Part shown: positions 1-11,106 of the stretch, piece after piece
How positions within the stretch are numbered: the first letter of the stretch is position 1
Layout: each line of letters starts with the position of its first letter
Assembly: GCA_039619475.1 (NCBI GenBank)
Contig: CM077115.1
Location: 103,863,893-103,927,892, forward strand
DNA from: Icerya purchasi
Taxonomy: Eukaryota; Arthropoda; Insecta; Hemiptera; Monophlebidae
DNA: 64,000 bases
Direction of reading: 5' to 3'
Program-made: the position numbers and the translations under genes
The notes under the pieces: model-generated
Told to the model about the DNA's origin: nothing
Databases searched by the model: none
Seen by the model: the letters and a program-made list of their open reading frames with translations, nothing else

Positions 1-39
1 AAGAAACAAAAAAAATGTTTTGTTTAAAAAGAAAATACC

Positions 40-225
40 GATTGATTTATTATAAAAATTTAATAAAAATGCTCTAAAAAATAAAAAATAATTATTCGGT
101 AATAAAAATTGAATAAAAATACTCTTGAGAATAAAAAAATATAATTATTCGACAAAAAAATAATACACGTATTTTTTAGATTTTAAGGTGAAACTAAGAT
201 AGTTCTTAAACAATATTCATACCTT
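40..225. repeat. Dispersed AT-rich repeat (family D), copy 1
   Basis: Non-coding AT-rich block with the phrases 'ttgaataaaaat', 'aataattattcg' and 'agttcttaaacaa'. The same phrases in the same order recur near 46700-46900 and 48890-49025. It stops just before the G tract at 229 where the Mutator-like segment may begin. Function unknown; probably a non-autonomous element or an element's untranslated region. Confidence 0.45.
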
Positions 226-258
226 AAGGGGGGGGTAAAGTTTTTAAACTTTTTTTTT

Positions 259-294
259 GCATTTTTTTTTGCATTTTTTTTTGCATTTTTTTTT
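259..294. repeat. 12-bp tandem repeat (gc a t9), about three units
   Basis: Three consecutive units of GCA followed by a run of nine T. It lies just inside the G8-TAAAGT motif at 229-242. A simple replication-slippage array with no coding capacity. Confidence 0.8.
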
Positions 295-519
295 ATTTGC
301 TTATATGAATGTACAACATTTCAAGATTATTGTGTCAAAATTTGAAATCGATCGCAACAAAACTAACGGACCTATAGGGTTTTGAGTGAGCGGTGCTCCG
401 CTCCGGTTTTGAACACCTACTGGACAGCTACGTAGCGCGGCTCCCTGGAAGCTGTTTCGTTCTCTTTTGAACTTCGTATTTTCTAGTTTCGCTGTGATTG
501 TGTATTTATTATTAGTAAA

Positions 520-1215
520 ATGCCGAAGAAAATTAGCAGAGAAGATCGCAAGAGTACCGGTTCCAGATTAGATCGATCAAAAAAAGTAATACCTCCACAG
601 AAACGCAAGACAGACGATGTCGAAGCAAAAGGTCCATCGTCCAAAAAAAAAAAAAATTGAATACTTTTGTGCCATTTGGGCTACTTACTACCATTACTGT
701 TCGATGGACGAGAAACCGCAGCACGACAAATTCCCGAGCGGCCAAGACTCCTGGTATGAATGGCAGAAAGCTGCAGCTGCAAATGCCCTGAAGTAATTCA
801 AACACAGTTACACTGCACTTGCAAGTGACGTTTCTGAAGAAATTAAACCGATATATGAAGACTTGAGTAAGGGAGCATTTCTGCAGCGATATCTTGGAGG
901 ATTCACTCAAAACAACAGTGAGAGTTTGAATCAACTCATTTGGAAAATTACCCCAAAATCACTGAATGGTACCTCAACTGTTGTTGAAATCACAGCTCAT
1001 GTGGCTTCATGTATGTTCAATGAGGGCTGTTTTGCTTTGCTCTCATTTATGCAAAAGATAAACATCAGTACAGGGTCAAGTTCTCATGAATGTACGCGCG
1101 CAGTAGATTGAACGAGCATAAACAGAGTGGAGCAACAAGCTGCACTTGAAAGTAAAGAAGGCAGAATTCTACGTTGACAAGAGCAAAAAGCTGCCTTAGA
1201 TTTTACAGTTGAAAG
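520..1215 (+). pseudogene. Mutator-like transposase-domain relic
   Basis: An ATG at 520 opens a 46-codon basic, lysine-rich stretch ending at 660 just after a poly-A run. From 671 another frame reads AIWATYYHYCSMDE, then DSWYEWQKAAA, an in-frame stop at 794-796, then KPIYEDLS, GGFTQNNSESLNQLIWKI and VEITAHVASCMFNEG, stopping at 1109-1111. I recognise these phrases as the C-terminal half of the 'Mutator-like transposase domain' proteins that are abundant in insect genomes. Past 1111 similarity continues in shifted frames (EQKAAL near 1185). The N-terminal catalytic part is missing, so this is an internally deleted, inactive copy. Family assignment is from memory of motifs and is moderately sure. 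Confidence 0.7.
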
Positions 1216-1227
1216 CTGTGAGCTTTA

Positions 1228-1873
1228 TGGGCTTTATGGGTGACTCTGAATAAGTATATTAGAAGAAACACTCGCGTACCGATGTTTAAGTCAAATTTTT
1301 TTGTACACAAAACTTTAAAGCCTTTTTCTCGCACTTGACATTTTTAAAGTCCGTGGACACTGTAACTCGAAAACTAATGCACCGATTCTTTTGAAATTTT
1401 GTACAGTGTTTCTGCACATCAATCACGAGGTAACGCTGGGAGGGTTTTTTTTTTTTTAATTATTACTTATTTTACAATAAAATATTTGTCGATTTTGATG
1501 GCGAAAATCGCGTTTTTGACTTACAAGTGTTAACAAAAATTAAAAAATCAAAAAAAAAAAAAATCCTCCCAGCGTTACCTCAAGAAAAGGATTAACCAGC
1601 AGTAGCATTTTGATTTTTTTGATTTCAGATAACCAGTGGTGAGATATAGTGTCCACCGCAAAACAACTTTTTTTTGAGGCTTTTTAGAAGATTTGCTGCT
1701 AACGGCTTATTTTTTAATATTTCTTATTTAAAATTTCAGAAAATATTGTTCAAATGTTACTTTATTGTATTACACTTAATAAAATATATTTGCATTCATT
1801 GGAGCATAAAGAAAAATTATTGAAAATGAGCCTTTTTTTACCGAAATTAACTTTACTCCCCCCTCCCCCCCCA
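1228..1873 (+). repeat. Structured 3' segment of the Mutator-like element, copy 1
   Basis: Directly downstream of the transposase relic. It is repeated in inverted orientation at 34121-34765 with only scattered differences over about 630 bp. Inside it an inverted repeat (GAGGTAACGCTGGGAGG near 1427 against its complement near 1564-1580) encloses a ~120-bp loop. The segment ends in a C-rich tract (1858-1872) preceded by AACTTTACT, the complement of the G8-TAAAGTT motif at 229-242. This suggests a short terminal inverted repeat for an element of about 1.64 kb, though no target duplication was found. Confidence 0.65.
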
Positions 1874-2922
1874 ATCAGAGTAGGCACCGATATCACAAAT
1901 TATCTAGAAAAAAAATTTAATGAATCTTTAATGCAGTTTTTAATTATCATTTTAATTTGTGATTTCTGTACTCTCTCTATTAAGGTATATGTATAAGAAT
2001 TATCATAATATATCCACCTTATAATCAGTGTAAAATATATCAGTTTTTATCGAATATGTAATTATTTTTTACTTTTTAGTGCGTTTTTATTAAATTTTTA
2101 AAGTAAATCTTGAAGTTGGTATTTTCTTTAAAATATTTGATTTTACAATTTTTAGCGTAATACTTCGAGTGTTTTTTCTTGCTAAAAATAAACTATTTTT
2201 AGAGTGACAAGCTTTTCAATTTGCGCTGTGGCGGTTTAAAATTCGTTCTCTTTATTCAAATCTATATTTATCTGTGAAAATTAACACTGATAACACTTTC
2301 ATTTTTTAAAATTACATTCTGTTGATAATATTTTAAGTCGATCACGTCAGTTATATTAATAAATAAAAAAATTATCTAAAGCGATCGCATTTTTCACGTT
2401 CTTTGATGACTACTGAGTGTTCAACGATAATCACCATATACCCATACGGTACAACCGCTGAGTGGTACACTTTTGAATGAATAATAAAACATTAAAATTG
2501 GTCCACATGAATACAATATGGGCGCGAACAAACATAAAAAAAAAAAACAAAACAAAATAAATATATCTTCATTTTTTAAGTTGGTAAAAAGTAATTTGCA
2601 TGGCAACGAAGGGAATTAAGAAAAAAGGGTTATGATCAATAAATAACATAAAAAAAAGGAAAAAAGTAAATGAAAATGTTGCAGAACAATTACTAACATA
2701 AAAATCGAGGATTTTAACAACAATTCTACTTTACAGGATCAACAAAAATATAGGTGAACAATATCTTAACATTTCTGAAAAAAGTGGGGAATTAGAGATT
2801 TTAGGATTTTGAAAAGTAATAAAAAAAATACTATAAATCAAAAGCCGACATGTATTGTATTCATCGATACAGAAAAAGACTGTAATTTAAAAAAAAATGT
2901 ATATACCCGTTGATTATTAAGT
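1874..2922. other. AT-rich interval, nothing recognised
   Basis: No plausible gene, long repeat or structured element seen. Short open frames here contain homopolymers and lack recognisable motifs. Confidence 0.5.
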
Positions 2923-2934
2923 TTATATATATAT

Positions 2935-3024
<90 letters not shown>

Positions 3025-3090
3025 TATATATATATATATATACACATCTTATATATATATATACACAACTTATATATATATATATATATA
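2923..3090. repeat. Compound (TA)n microsatellite with ATCTTA interruptions
   Basis: Blocks of 8 to 22 TA units separated by repeated ATCTTA or ACATCTTA, giving a higher-order tandem structure. The open frame through it encodes only Tyr-Ile repeats. It abuts a half-copy of the TA-flanked palindrome family. Confidence 0.9.
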
Positions 3091-3355
3091 AAACTCATAA
3101 ACCCTCTTGTTTTCATTTCTGTCTCCTTCTCTTCTATACTTCGTATAAATTAATCAAAATTTACATCGTAATTCTTACTGACATCAACACAAAAAAAATA
3201 ACATAATCACAAAAATCCTATCCTAACTTAACTTCCATTATATAAAATTGAGATATTTTTTTGTTACATTTTTCGTTACATATTTCGTTATATAAAATTG
3301 TGACATTTTTTTTAATGGGGGGTAGCTTAAGAATTACGTTGTAATTAATATATAT
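3090..3355 (+). mobile_element. Half-copy of TA-flanked palindrome family (copy 1)
   Basis: Contains 'aaactcataaaccctcttg', 'tctctatactt'-like sequence, 'atcaaaatttacatcgtaattctta', repeated 'tatataaaattg(t)gacattttt' and the end phrase 'taagaattacgttgtaatta' before another TA run. The same order is found at 50489-51065 and, reverse-complemented, at 19165-19440 and 50220-50470. Non-coding. Probably one arm of a MITE-like foldback element. Confidence 0.65.
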
Positions 3356-4190
3356 ATATAATAAACATAAAAAGAACGGACGAGAGAAAAGAGCTGTCTA
3401 CGATAAATAAGTAAGATGTAAGCATTACAACCTTAGGTAATATCCACTAATTACACGTGAACTGTTTTTTTTTAGTTTGGACCTCCTTGATTAGATTTAG
3501 TGAGGTTTGGCGGGACGCCCCTCCATCTGATGATAGATTTATGCAATAGTTGTTAAAGGACTAAATTTATTTTCATAAAGGAGAAAAATAATACAACATT
3601 ATGGTGTATTATAACGAATCTATTTAAATTCAGTAAAATTAAAAGTAAAAACAGACAACAACATCACTATCCCTAATTTTTCACTCACTCCACGAACATT
3701 CATGTACTGTATTAATTTTTTTTCTGTTAAAAACTTCGAACGGTTATTTTTTTTTTTTTTTAGTCTCGAAGTAAAAATTTTTAATAGCCATGAGATGTTT
3801 TCAGTGGGAAAAATTGGACACTCCAAAACAAATAAAAGGAAAATTTTATAATTTTTTGTTTTCATTATCTGTATAATAATGTATATTCTTTAAAAGTTGA
3901 CATGAGATTTTCAGTTAAATTCCCCTCAATAAGATTTTTCTTGACCCCCCCTTTTTGAGCTGACGTAATTAATGAATGTCCCCTGATTATGTTTTACAAA
4001 TCTTTTATTCACTCTGTTCTTTTTTTTTCTTTTTTTTAAACTAAAGGCAGTGCCTTGTCGATGCAGCTATTTTATTTATTTTAATAATAAATATCAACAA
4101 CTTTAGGACCGTGTACAATAACCAAGACTATTACGGTACCAAAGTGCATTACGCATTACAGAATGGATCTTAGGCCATTTTCCCTAATAA
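3356..4190. other. Interval with no recognised feature
   Basis: AT-rich sequence with several T runs. I see no gene or structured repeat. Confidence 0.45.
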
Positions 4191-4198
4191 AAATCAGC

Positions 4199-4815
4199 GT
4201 AGACCTAGGACCGGTGCAGTATTAGAAAGGGCAGACTGCAAGCTCGAAATGCCAAGATTAGCGCGTGAGAACTGAAATACAGGGCATTGCATGGGGTATA
4301 CCCCCCGGTAGATGGTGACGTCTGGGAGTTGCAGAAGGGGCAAACTGTTAACGCATGATTGTGCGACACCCCAGTGTGGCCTAGGTGCAAGTGGTTAAGC
4401 ACACTGTAGTCCGCCCTCGGGGTCCCATCTGGAGGCCACCATGGTATGATTTGAAGGAAGGAAGGAGTGGCAAGATATTCCTGGGCTCACTGCCGTCTAA
4501 TAAAAAGAGATACGACATCCGCTATTTTTGACGGAATAGGTGGATTTTGTGGACTTGGCGCCGGCATAGTAGAATAAGTAGTCACGTCCACTCTTTCGTT
4601 GCAGGGGATCCCAGCATGACTAGCGATCCAAAGCACGGTTAGATTACCACCCTCTATCTGCAAGTTCATAATGTGAGGGATCGAGTTCTGATCATCAGGG
4701 CATGGTCAGAAATCAGCCACTAAAGAATTGGTGACTACGAGAACTTCCTGGCCCCTTACCATGGCAGGCAGGATCGTCTCCATGGAGAAAAGAATAGCAT
4801 AAAGTTTCACGTCCA
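4199..4815 (-). pseudogene. LINE fragment: RNase H and C-terminal zinc region
   Basis: Reading the minus strand from 4815: LYAILFSMETI (the helix with the RNase H Glu position substituted), VLVVTNSLVAD (second Asp strand, TDS changed to TNS), then near 4600 LTVLWIASHAGIPCNERVD, which is the RNase H segment ending in the conserved Asp. Near 4390 follow HLHLGHTGVSHNHAL and CPFCNSQ, matching the 'LRLGHT...' and Cys-rich tail of Jockey/I-type LINE ORF2 proteins. Frames are broken. The RTE-like LINE joins it at about 4816, so the two families are fused at that boundary. Confidence 0.75.
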
Positions 4816-6870
4816 AGCGCAGCCATTGTATTCTGTCCATAGCTATTGTCCGTAGTTCTACATATTTATTTATATTTAATCTGTTATAAATACTGTCCAT
4901 TATAAACGTCCTCGGTCTGCTCTTTGCCTTTTTCCTTTAACTTTTCCTTCTGTTATATTCTTTAAGAAAATCATTACGTATTAATATATACATGCCCTAA
5001 GAGTTTCTTTTTTTTCATTTTTCAATATGACTTATTAATCTTCTTTCTCTTCCCGTATTTCGTCTAGAATTTTATCATTCGTTTTCTTTTCTTTCCAGGA
5101 CGTTTTTATCATTCGGCCCCAGATCCACATCCCTACTGAGCTAAGTTTCTTTTTTTCCCGAGCTGTTAAGCGGTAATTTTCACAACCATAATTTAATACA
5201 CTCTAGACACGTATGATTTTACAAACTTTTTTCTGACATCCATTGCTAATCTTCTTATTTGTTAATATCGACTTTTTGTTGTTGAATGCATATTTAGCTT
5301 GCCCTATTCTTCTCTTAACGCCTGTTATTATACTCCTATTATCATTACACTTCCTGGATAACGTATTTCTGTTACTAGGTCTAATATCTTGTATTTTTAT
5401 GTTTATTTGTTTCTTTGTCGCATTTTTACTAAACTTCGTTCGTTTTTCTTTTATTAATATTTATTTTCAATTTGGCTAATTCTTCTGATGAAACTGATAG
5501 CATTTGATATTCATATTCTGTTCTCACTCCGCTAACAGCTCAATATCAGCAGCAAAACGTATGCAGTGGATTTGCAACCCATTAACTTTTAATCCTCCTT
5601 TTTTTTTTTCATCTTTTCGACTGGTTCTTCTACGTATACATTAAAAATAGATACGGCGAAAGAGGACAATCTTGTCTAACTCCTTTCCTTATTTTAACTT
5701 CAGGTTTGTATTCATTAACTTCTATTACCGTTGTTTATAACTTATGTAAGTTTAGTATTAGACTTCTGTCTTTGCAGTCTTTATTCTTTTAACGCTTTAA
5801 ACAATATTGTCCAGTCAATGTTGTCAAAGACTTTCTCTAGATCTATAAAAGCTTCATATGTATACCTCTATTTACGTGTAATCATTTTTCCGGTATGAAC
5901 TTTAAGGCTATTATTACTTCTTTGGTTCCTTTCCCTTTTCTAAATTTTTATAATGTTCAATAAAATTTTTTTGATAACAGCGCAATTGTTCTATAATTTG
6001 TGCAATCATTTACATTTCCCTTTTTTGGTATCATGATCGTTTTGCTCTCTATAAAATCTGCCGGTATTATACCGTGTTTTCGTAGCAGTCATTTATTATC
6101 TGAAGTAGTAATCTGTCCATACCTTGGCTTCCTGTTACACATTTTAGGATTTCTGTCGGTATTCCATCTATTCCTATTGTTTTCTATTCCCTCGACGATT
6201 TTAAGGCTAATTCGAATTATCTCTTACAAATTGTTGGTCCTGCCGCATTTTGATCCACTAATTTTCCGCTTTCAATATATTCTTCCCTATTTCCAACCTC
6301 TTCACCACTATATATAACTCTTTTACATATTCTTTCCAGCGGTTTGCAATATTTTCAGTTTCGAAAAGAATTTTTCCTTTTTCATCCTCAACTATTTCGC
6401 TTTTAGTCTCCTGCTTTCCCTGTAAGCTTGCTTGAGCGTAATCTATTTCCGCTGAATTTATTGATTGTTGAATTTCTTCCCCCTTCTCTCATTTCGCCAG
6501 TTTTTTTTAGCTCTTAGCCATTTATCTGTTATCTTACTTTTTATCTGCTTGCACTTTATAAAATCATTTTTTTAAAACTTGTTCTTTGTTCTATTAAGTC
6601 TAGAATTTCTGCAGTTATCCACGGTTTTTTTGACTTTAGCTTTTGGTGCCCTATACATCTTTCCAATACATTTGTTAGTGTGTTCTTTATTTCTTGCCAA
6701 GTCGTGGAACTGCTTTTCACTTGTTTTTCAATTTCATTGTTTACTTTTTGTTTTATACCTGCTTCTTTGTAGGACAGATTTTTCTTAATCTTAAATCGCA
6801 TTTCGCTATCACCACATTATGATCACTGTCTATTTCCAATCCTGGGTATGTATAACTTGATTTAATTTAA
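4816..6870 (-). pseudogene. RTE-like LINE 1, linker, reverse transcriptase and C-terminus
   Basis: Minus-strand relic of an APE-type non-LTR retrotransposon. In protein order: IDSDHNVVIAKCDLRLR (end of the endonuclease) near 6820, a linker with KKPWITAEILDLIEQR near 6590, RT motif A FIDLEKVFDNIDW near 5830, motif B GVRQDCPLSPYLFNVYVEE near 5670, motif C RFAADIELLAE near 5550, the thumb phrase KISNGCQKK near 5240, EKKKLSSVGMWIWGRMIK near 5120, and the tail YVELRTIAMDRIQW near 4830. Motif C reads FAAD instead of FADD, so the catalytic pair is lost, and many frames are shifted. The 5' endonuclease lies at 11641-12390, separated by the long-inverted-repeat element. Confidence 0.8.
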
Positions 6871-6877
6871 TTCCTAT
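6871..6877. repeat. Possible target duplication, left side (ttcctat)
   Basis: TTCCTAT here and TTCTAT at 11635-11640 flank the long-inverted-repeat element. The match is imperfect (one base missing). Rejoining here restores the endonuclease frame of the RTE-like LINE apart from one stop. Confidence 0.4.
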
Positions 6878-7436
6878 GCAGGATCGTAGAGTTTTGGCAT
6901 CAACGATTCGGCTTCAACGATTAGGCCTCGTTACGTTTTGGCCTCGCCCTTTTCCAAGTAGACCTAGTTTAGCGTTAGTAAGTTTTCAATTTTTTTTTTT
7001 TTCCAATTAATATCAAATTTAAGGCGTAAAATAATCATCGAACCGAAAAAAACACCAGGGGCGAAATTAGAAGTTAATTTGCTTAAAAAATAAATCAGCG
7101 TTTTTCAATGTTTTATCTTTTTTCGTTCACATATAGCTTAAAGAAGTTTTTTCTTCTTATAAAAACTTAAAACGCTGATTACATATTCATTTAGCGGATT
7201 ATTTGAATTAATACATTTCGGAAAAAAATGAATCGATCATAGCAATAATTTCCCATTACGACTGAATTTTCGATTCCAAGGAAAAGCCATTTGTGCTTTA
7301 TAATACATTTTTACCTGCCTATAAAAAATGAAAAATAAATCAACTTTAATGGTCATGAATAACTCTACTAATTCGAAAAAGCAAAATCGATGTAACATCT
7401 GAATTTTATTGAAAAAATTTGTTTGTTAGTCTTGAG
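6878..7436. repeat. Left long terminal inverted repeat
   Basis: Starts with tandem units (catcaacgattcgg, cttcaacgattagg, cctcgttacgttttgg) and continues through 'ccaagtagacctagtttagcg', 'gcgtaaaataatcatcgaac' and 'tgtaacatctgaattttatt' to 'ttagtcttgagcagttat'. The right arm at 11107-11634 is the reverse complement with only a few substitutions. It is non-coding. Confidence 0.9.
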
Positions 7437-7437
7437 C

Positions 7438-7740
7438 AGTTATATATAATTTATTTATTTAAAGTTACTCCACAGCCAGGACCATTTGCAACGCCGAAAA
7501 GTTACATCTTATAAGTAACAGACTAATAAATGAAAAGTACAAAAGAGAAAATTAAAATAAACAAAAGAAAGAGAAAAAAAGAAAAGGAAGGAATAGAAAG
7601 GAGACGAACGCCGATATACATCAAAACGTTATAAAGGGAAAGGTCTGGTAAGCTTCAAAAGTTTAAAAATTTTTCCACACGCCGTGTCATTGTCCTACAG
7701 AATTTCGGCCAAACCAGCATCCTCCTTAGAACACTTAAGA
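7438..7740 (-). mobile_element. LINE B 3' end fragment
   Basis: Closely matches 42490-42860, the 3' end of LINE B: 'atttatttatttaaagt', 'cgccg(a)aaagttacatctta', 'atcctcctt'. On the minus strand it ends in an AAAT-type tail. It lies directly at the inner edge of the left inverted repeat and is 5'-truncated before the zinc motif. Confidence 0.75.
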
Positions 7741-9150
7741 AGTTACTTTCCTATTTTCATGTTTATTTTTATCGGGAACCATTTGTTTGGGCTTAATTGA
7801 CTGGCCCTGGTAGATTATCCTTGGAGAAAATTATTTTCGAAAAAACTTTACAGGAAATATTTGTTTATAATTTAGTATTATGTAAGTTGAAATTACGATA
7901 ATTCATACTTAGCACACAGAATCCTTGGCGGTTGACACATCATGCTCAACTGCTTTGCTGTAAATGTGATAACAACTATCTTTTATTTATTTATTTACTT
8001 TTTTTTTAAATTTCAGAACATAGTCACCTGAAAAATAAATAGTTTAGAGTTAGATATTTAATCCTGCGTGATACGTAACATAGTTCAATCACTTGGAAAC
8101 TGTTATTCTTATTAGTGTGAAATCTGATTTACATGAACCAGAATTCATTTTCAAACTATACGAAAATATCAATAAAGCAGCTTATGTAGTAATAAAATTT
8201 AATAAAATTAACGAAGCAAATTAATAAAAATTGTCCGATTTTTAATCAACTATTTCACCTTTTCAAAAGTATTACACGTCATTACTTTAGAAAAGAAATA
8301 AAGATTGATTGCTAGTATTTTGAAAAAATAAAACAGCACTAACAGCATAGATGCGAAAAGGAATTTTATGGATATATTGTAATCTGCTCGTGTCATTAAA
8401 ATGACACAATTTAAATTTTGTACTTTAAGAAACATTTTCTTTGATTTTTTCCTTGTCGTGAAGAAATACTTTATTCCAAATTGGTTATAATAAGGTAGCG
8501 AATGTATTTGTTTTTGAAAAAATGTATATTTTAAAATATATTTAAAATTATATTAAATAAATAAAACAGTTGTTAATATTTCGGCGGGAAAACTAGCAAG
8601 CAAACTAAAGATATGTATTGCAAATGGAATAATTTTTCGAACACATTATTCTTATCGATGGCCGTAGTACGAGGAAGTTAATGAATGAAGCTGTTTTATA
8701 TGAATTGATGTAAGTGCAGCGCTTCGATTTGTTTATTTTACCAAATCGTGAACGGTTAAATAAAAGATGAAGTTTACTTACCTGCGCTGTTCATAACTAG
8801 TACAGCTGGCTATTTTAAATTTCTAAGAAAATGGTTTGTTTTTCTAACAGGAGAACATAACAAAATATGCAACGAATGGGTGTAAAACATGTTATTATTC
8901 TTACTTTTCTGTTCAGAAAAAAGAAGAGAACGCCAGCAAAGGACGTTGACATATACAATAGTTTCTGTCACTCGTCTATAGGCCTAATATAGCATCAACA
9001 AAATAAAGAAAACATAGTTTTACTGTTAAAAATAATCCATTCATAAGGATATCCTGTTCATAGGTAGTTTTCGTTGAAAATACCTTTTCTATTTAAACTT
9101 TATGCGGAAACATTACTTATTATAATAGCGCATGAAACCCAAATTGTAAT
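7741..9150. other. Interior of long-inverted-repeat element, nothing recognised
   Basis: AT-rich sequence with no plausible coding region or repeat that I could match to elsewhere in the window. Confidence 0.45.
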
Positions 9151-9170
9151 AAAAAGGTGAATGATTTTTA

Positions 9171-9960
9171 TTTTTTTTTTTTTTTATGGGCACGTTTTCA
9201 TCCAACACAAAAGATAAGAAGAATAGAAAGACATACGGAGTGACAGGTTGTATCGAAAAACGATTAGAGACGGAAGAAATGTAGGCGGCTAACAAGGGAA
9301 CAACAGAAGGAGATGGAAAAGTGAAAATGTAGAGGGCACTGTAAGGAATAGGTGAGGTCAAGGCTAAGCAAATTGGAATAAAAGACCGATACAGATAGAA
9401 CGTGGTTTGCGTCATAGGTGACATTTAAGGTAGGAGGATGAAAGGGACACAAAGGAGATTGAACAAGAGCAAAGCGGAATCGAGAAGTCGGCAGCAGACT
9501 ATGATTAAAACAAAGGCGAACTATGGAAGAAGTGACAGAACGGCGGATACTGGGAAAATTGTTAAATTAAGGAGAAGAGGATGGGGAAGGCTGTAAGGCA
9601 AGGTAAAAGAAGTTCGAGTTGGAGAAAAGAGACGGATAGAAATCAGTCCAAAAGTCACAATGAGAACAAAAAGAGAAAGAGTAAAGATTTTGGGAAGGAA
9701 ATCTGCCTATGGAAACGACCATTTACTGCGGCTGAACATGGTAATGAGTCAGCAAGATCGTTACTGGCAATACCACAGTGGCCAGGGGTACAAAGCAAGT
9801 CAATTTGAATAGAACGGGAAGCTAATAAATTGTAAATCAAGGAACGAATATAAACAATAATAGTACAGGAAGAGGGTTCAGGGAAAGGAGACGCGATAGC
9901 TAATAAAACGCTTTTCGAGACGGAGCATAAAAGGAAAAAGTGAAATATGTTTTGTAGAAG
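9171..9960 (-). pseudogene. LINE A fragment: RNase H end, C-terminal tail and poly-A
   Basis: Minus strand. IQIDLLCTPGHCGI and SNDLADSL at about 9800-9740 form the RNase H 'SHxGI..N..AD' segment. AIASPFPEPSS precedes it in another frame. The tail includes TYDANHVLS near 9410, a decayed version of the C-x3-H-x4-C motif of this family, and 'gtgcccataaaa' with a T15 run at 9171-9185 (poly-A on the minus strand). Several frameshifts. It lies inside the long-inverted-repeat element. Confidence 0.7.
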
Positions 9961-11106
9961 TTTTTACTTTTTGGTTTTTTTGATGAACGTAAAGAAACAT
10001 CATTAAACTGTTTAAATAAAACATCCATTTCATAAGTTAATATCTCACTTCATGAGTAAATTTCGTACAAATATTATTCATTTTAAAATTTAGAAATTTT
10101 ATTTTATAAAATAATTAAGTTTACGATACTTTTTACTAAAATTTTACCTGTCGGTTGACAAATTACATGAGAAACGTATTTTTCGTAGAAAATCGATGGA
10201 TTTTAGAATCGAACGAAGTAGTTTATACATTATAAGTATCATTTTAGGCCCTTTATTTTATTTCACACGCAGCCGGTCAGGCGCAATTAATGCTCGGACA
10301 TTTGTATATTTTTTTTTAGACCTTGGCACAGCTAAAGAGAAAATTGTAACTAATTTACGATTCTTCCTGGTGTGATGAGAAATTCTCCGCCTTAATTGGT
10401 AAAAATACAAAAGTAAAAAAGAAAAAAAGACAGTTTTTTAAATAAAATACAAAAACTAATTTGCATGCTTTGATTATACGGTATTGTTTTATTTAACTTC
10501 AGACGATATTGAATAATAATGTAATGTTCTTTAACTGGGTTTATGTCCCTGCCGGGAATGTAATTTTAAAAATAGTTCATCATCAATTTTATTTTTTAGT
10601 AAAATTCGTTCCCGCAAAAAGACAATTTTATCTAACAAATATTTTAAAAATTAACGGAGGACTGAATATTTAAAAATTCGTGCCGATACTTTTGATTCGT
10701 CATTCTTAAAGAGACGTAATTAATTGAAGTTTCTAAAAATCGTGCATTTAAAGTAATATTTAATAAAGGGTAATGTAAACTGCTTAAAATGATTTCTTGG
10801 AAAATAATGAAAATCCTGATCTCACATGTTGAAAAACGTTTTTTTTATTTTGGTGAGGGGGCATGTCAGCAGTAGACGTTTACCTAAAGTCAATAATTAG
10901 AGATGATTGAAGTTGTATGGAGAGAAAAGGTTCGAGAATAGTGAAAACGAAAGAAGCTAATGAAAGAAAAATTGAAGAAGAGAAATGAGAAAGAGTAGGA
11001 AAAGGAAAAAATAAAGAAACACTGTTAAAACTTATTCCAGTGGAAAATTATATTCGACTTCACGTGCATATATCGAAAACAAATATGAAAATGAGAGAAT
11101 AACTTC
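9961..11106. other. Interior of long-inverted-repeat element, nothing recognised
   Basis: AT-rich sequence with a purine-rich stretch at 10910-11030. No coding motifs seen on either strand. Confidence 0.45.

Noticed and set aside
533..934. A 133-codon open frame on the minus strand over the Mutator-like relic
   Set aside because: The plus strand carries recognisable transposase phrases; the minus frame is an antisense shadow.
229..1873. A complete Mutator element with an 8-9-bp target duplication
   Set aside because: The flanks (ATACCTTAA before, AATCAGAGT after) do not match, so full borders are not shown.
2910..3206. A 98-codon open frame of Tyr-Ile repeats
   Set aside because: It is a translation of the (TA)n microsatellite with no family resemblance.
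5243..6317. Hydrophobic plus-strand open frames resembling membrane proteins
   Set aside because: They lie antisense to the RTE-like LINE. Leucine/phenylalanine richness comes from reading A-rich coding DNA in reverse.
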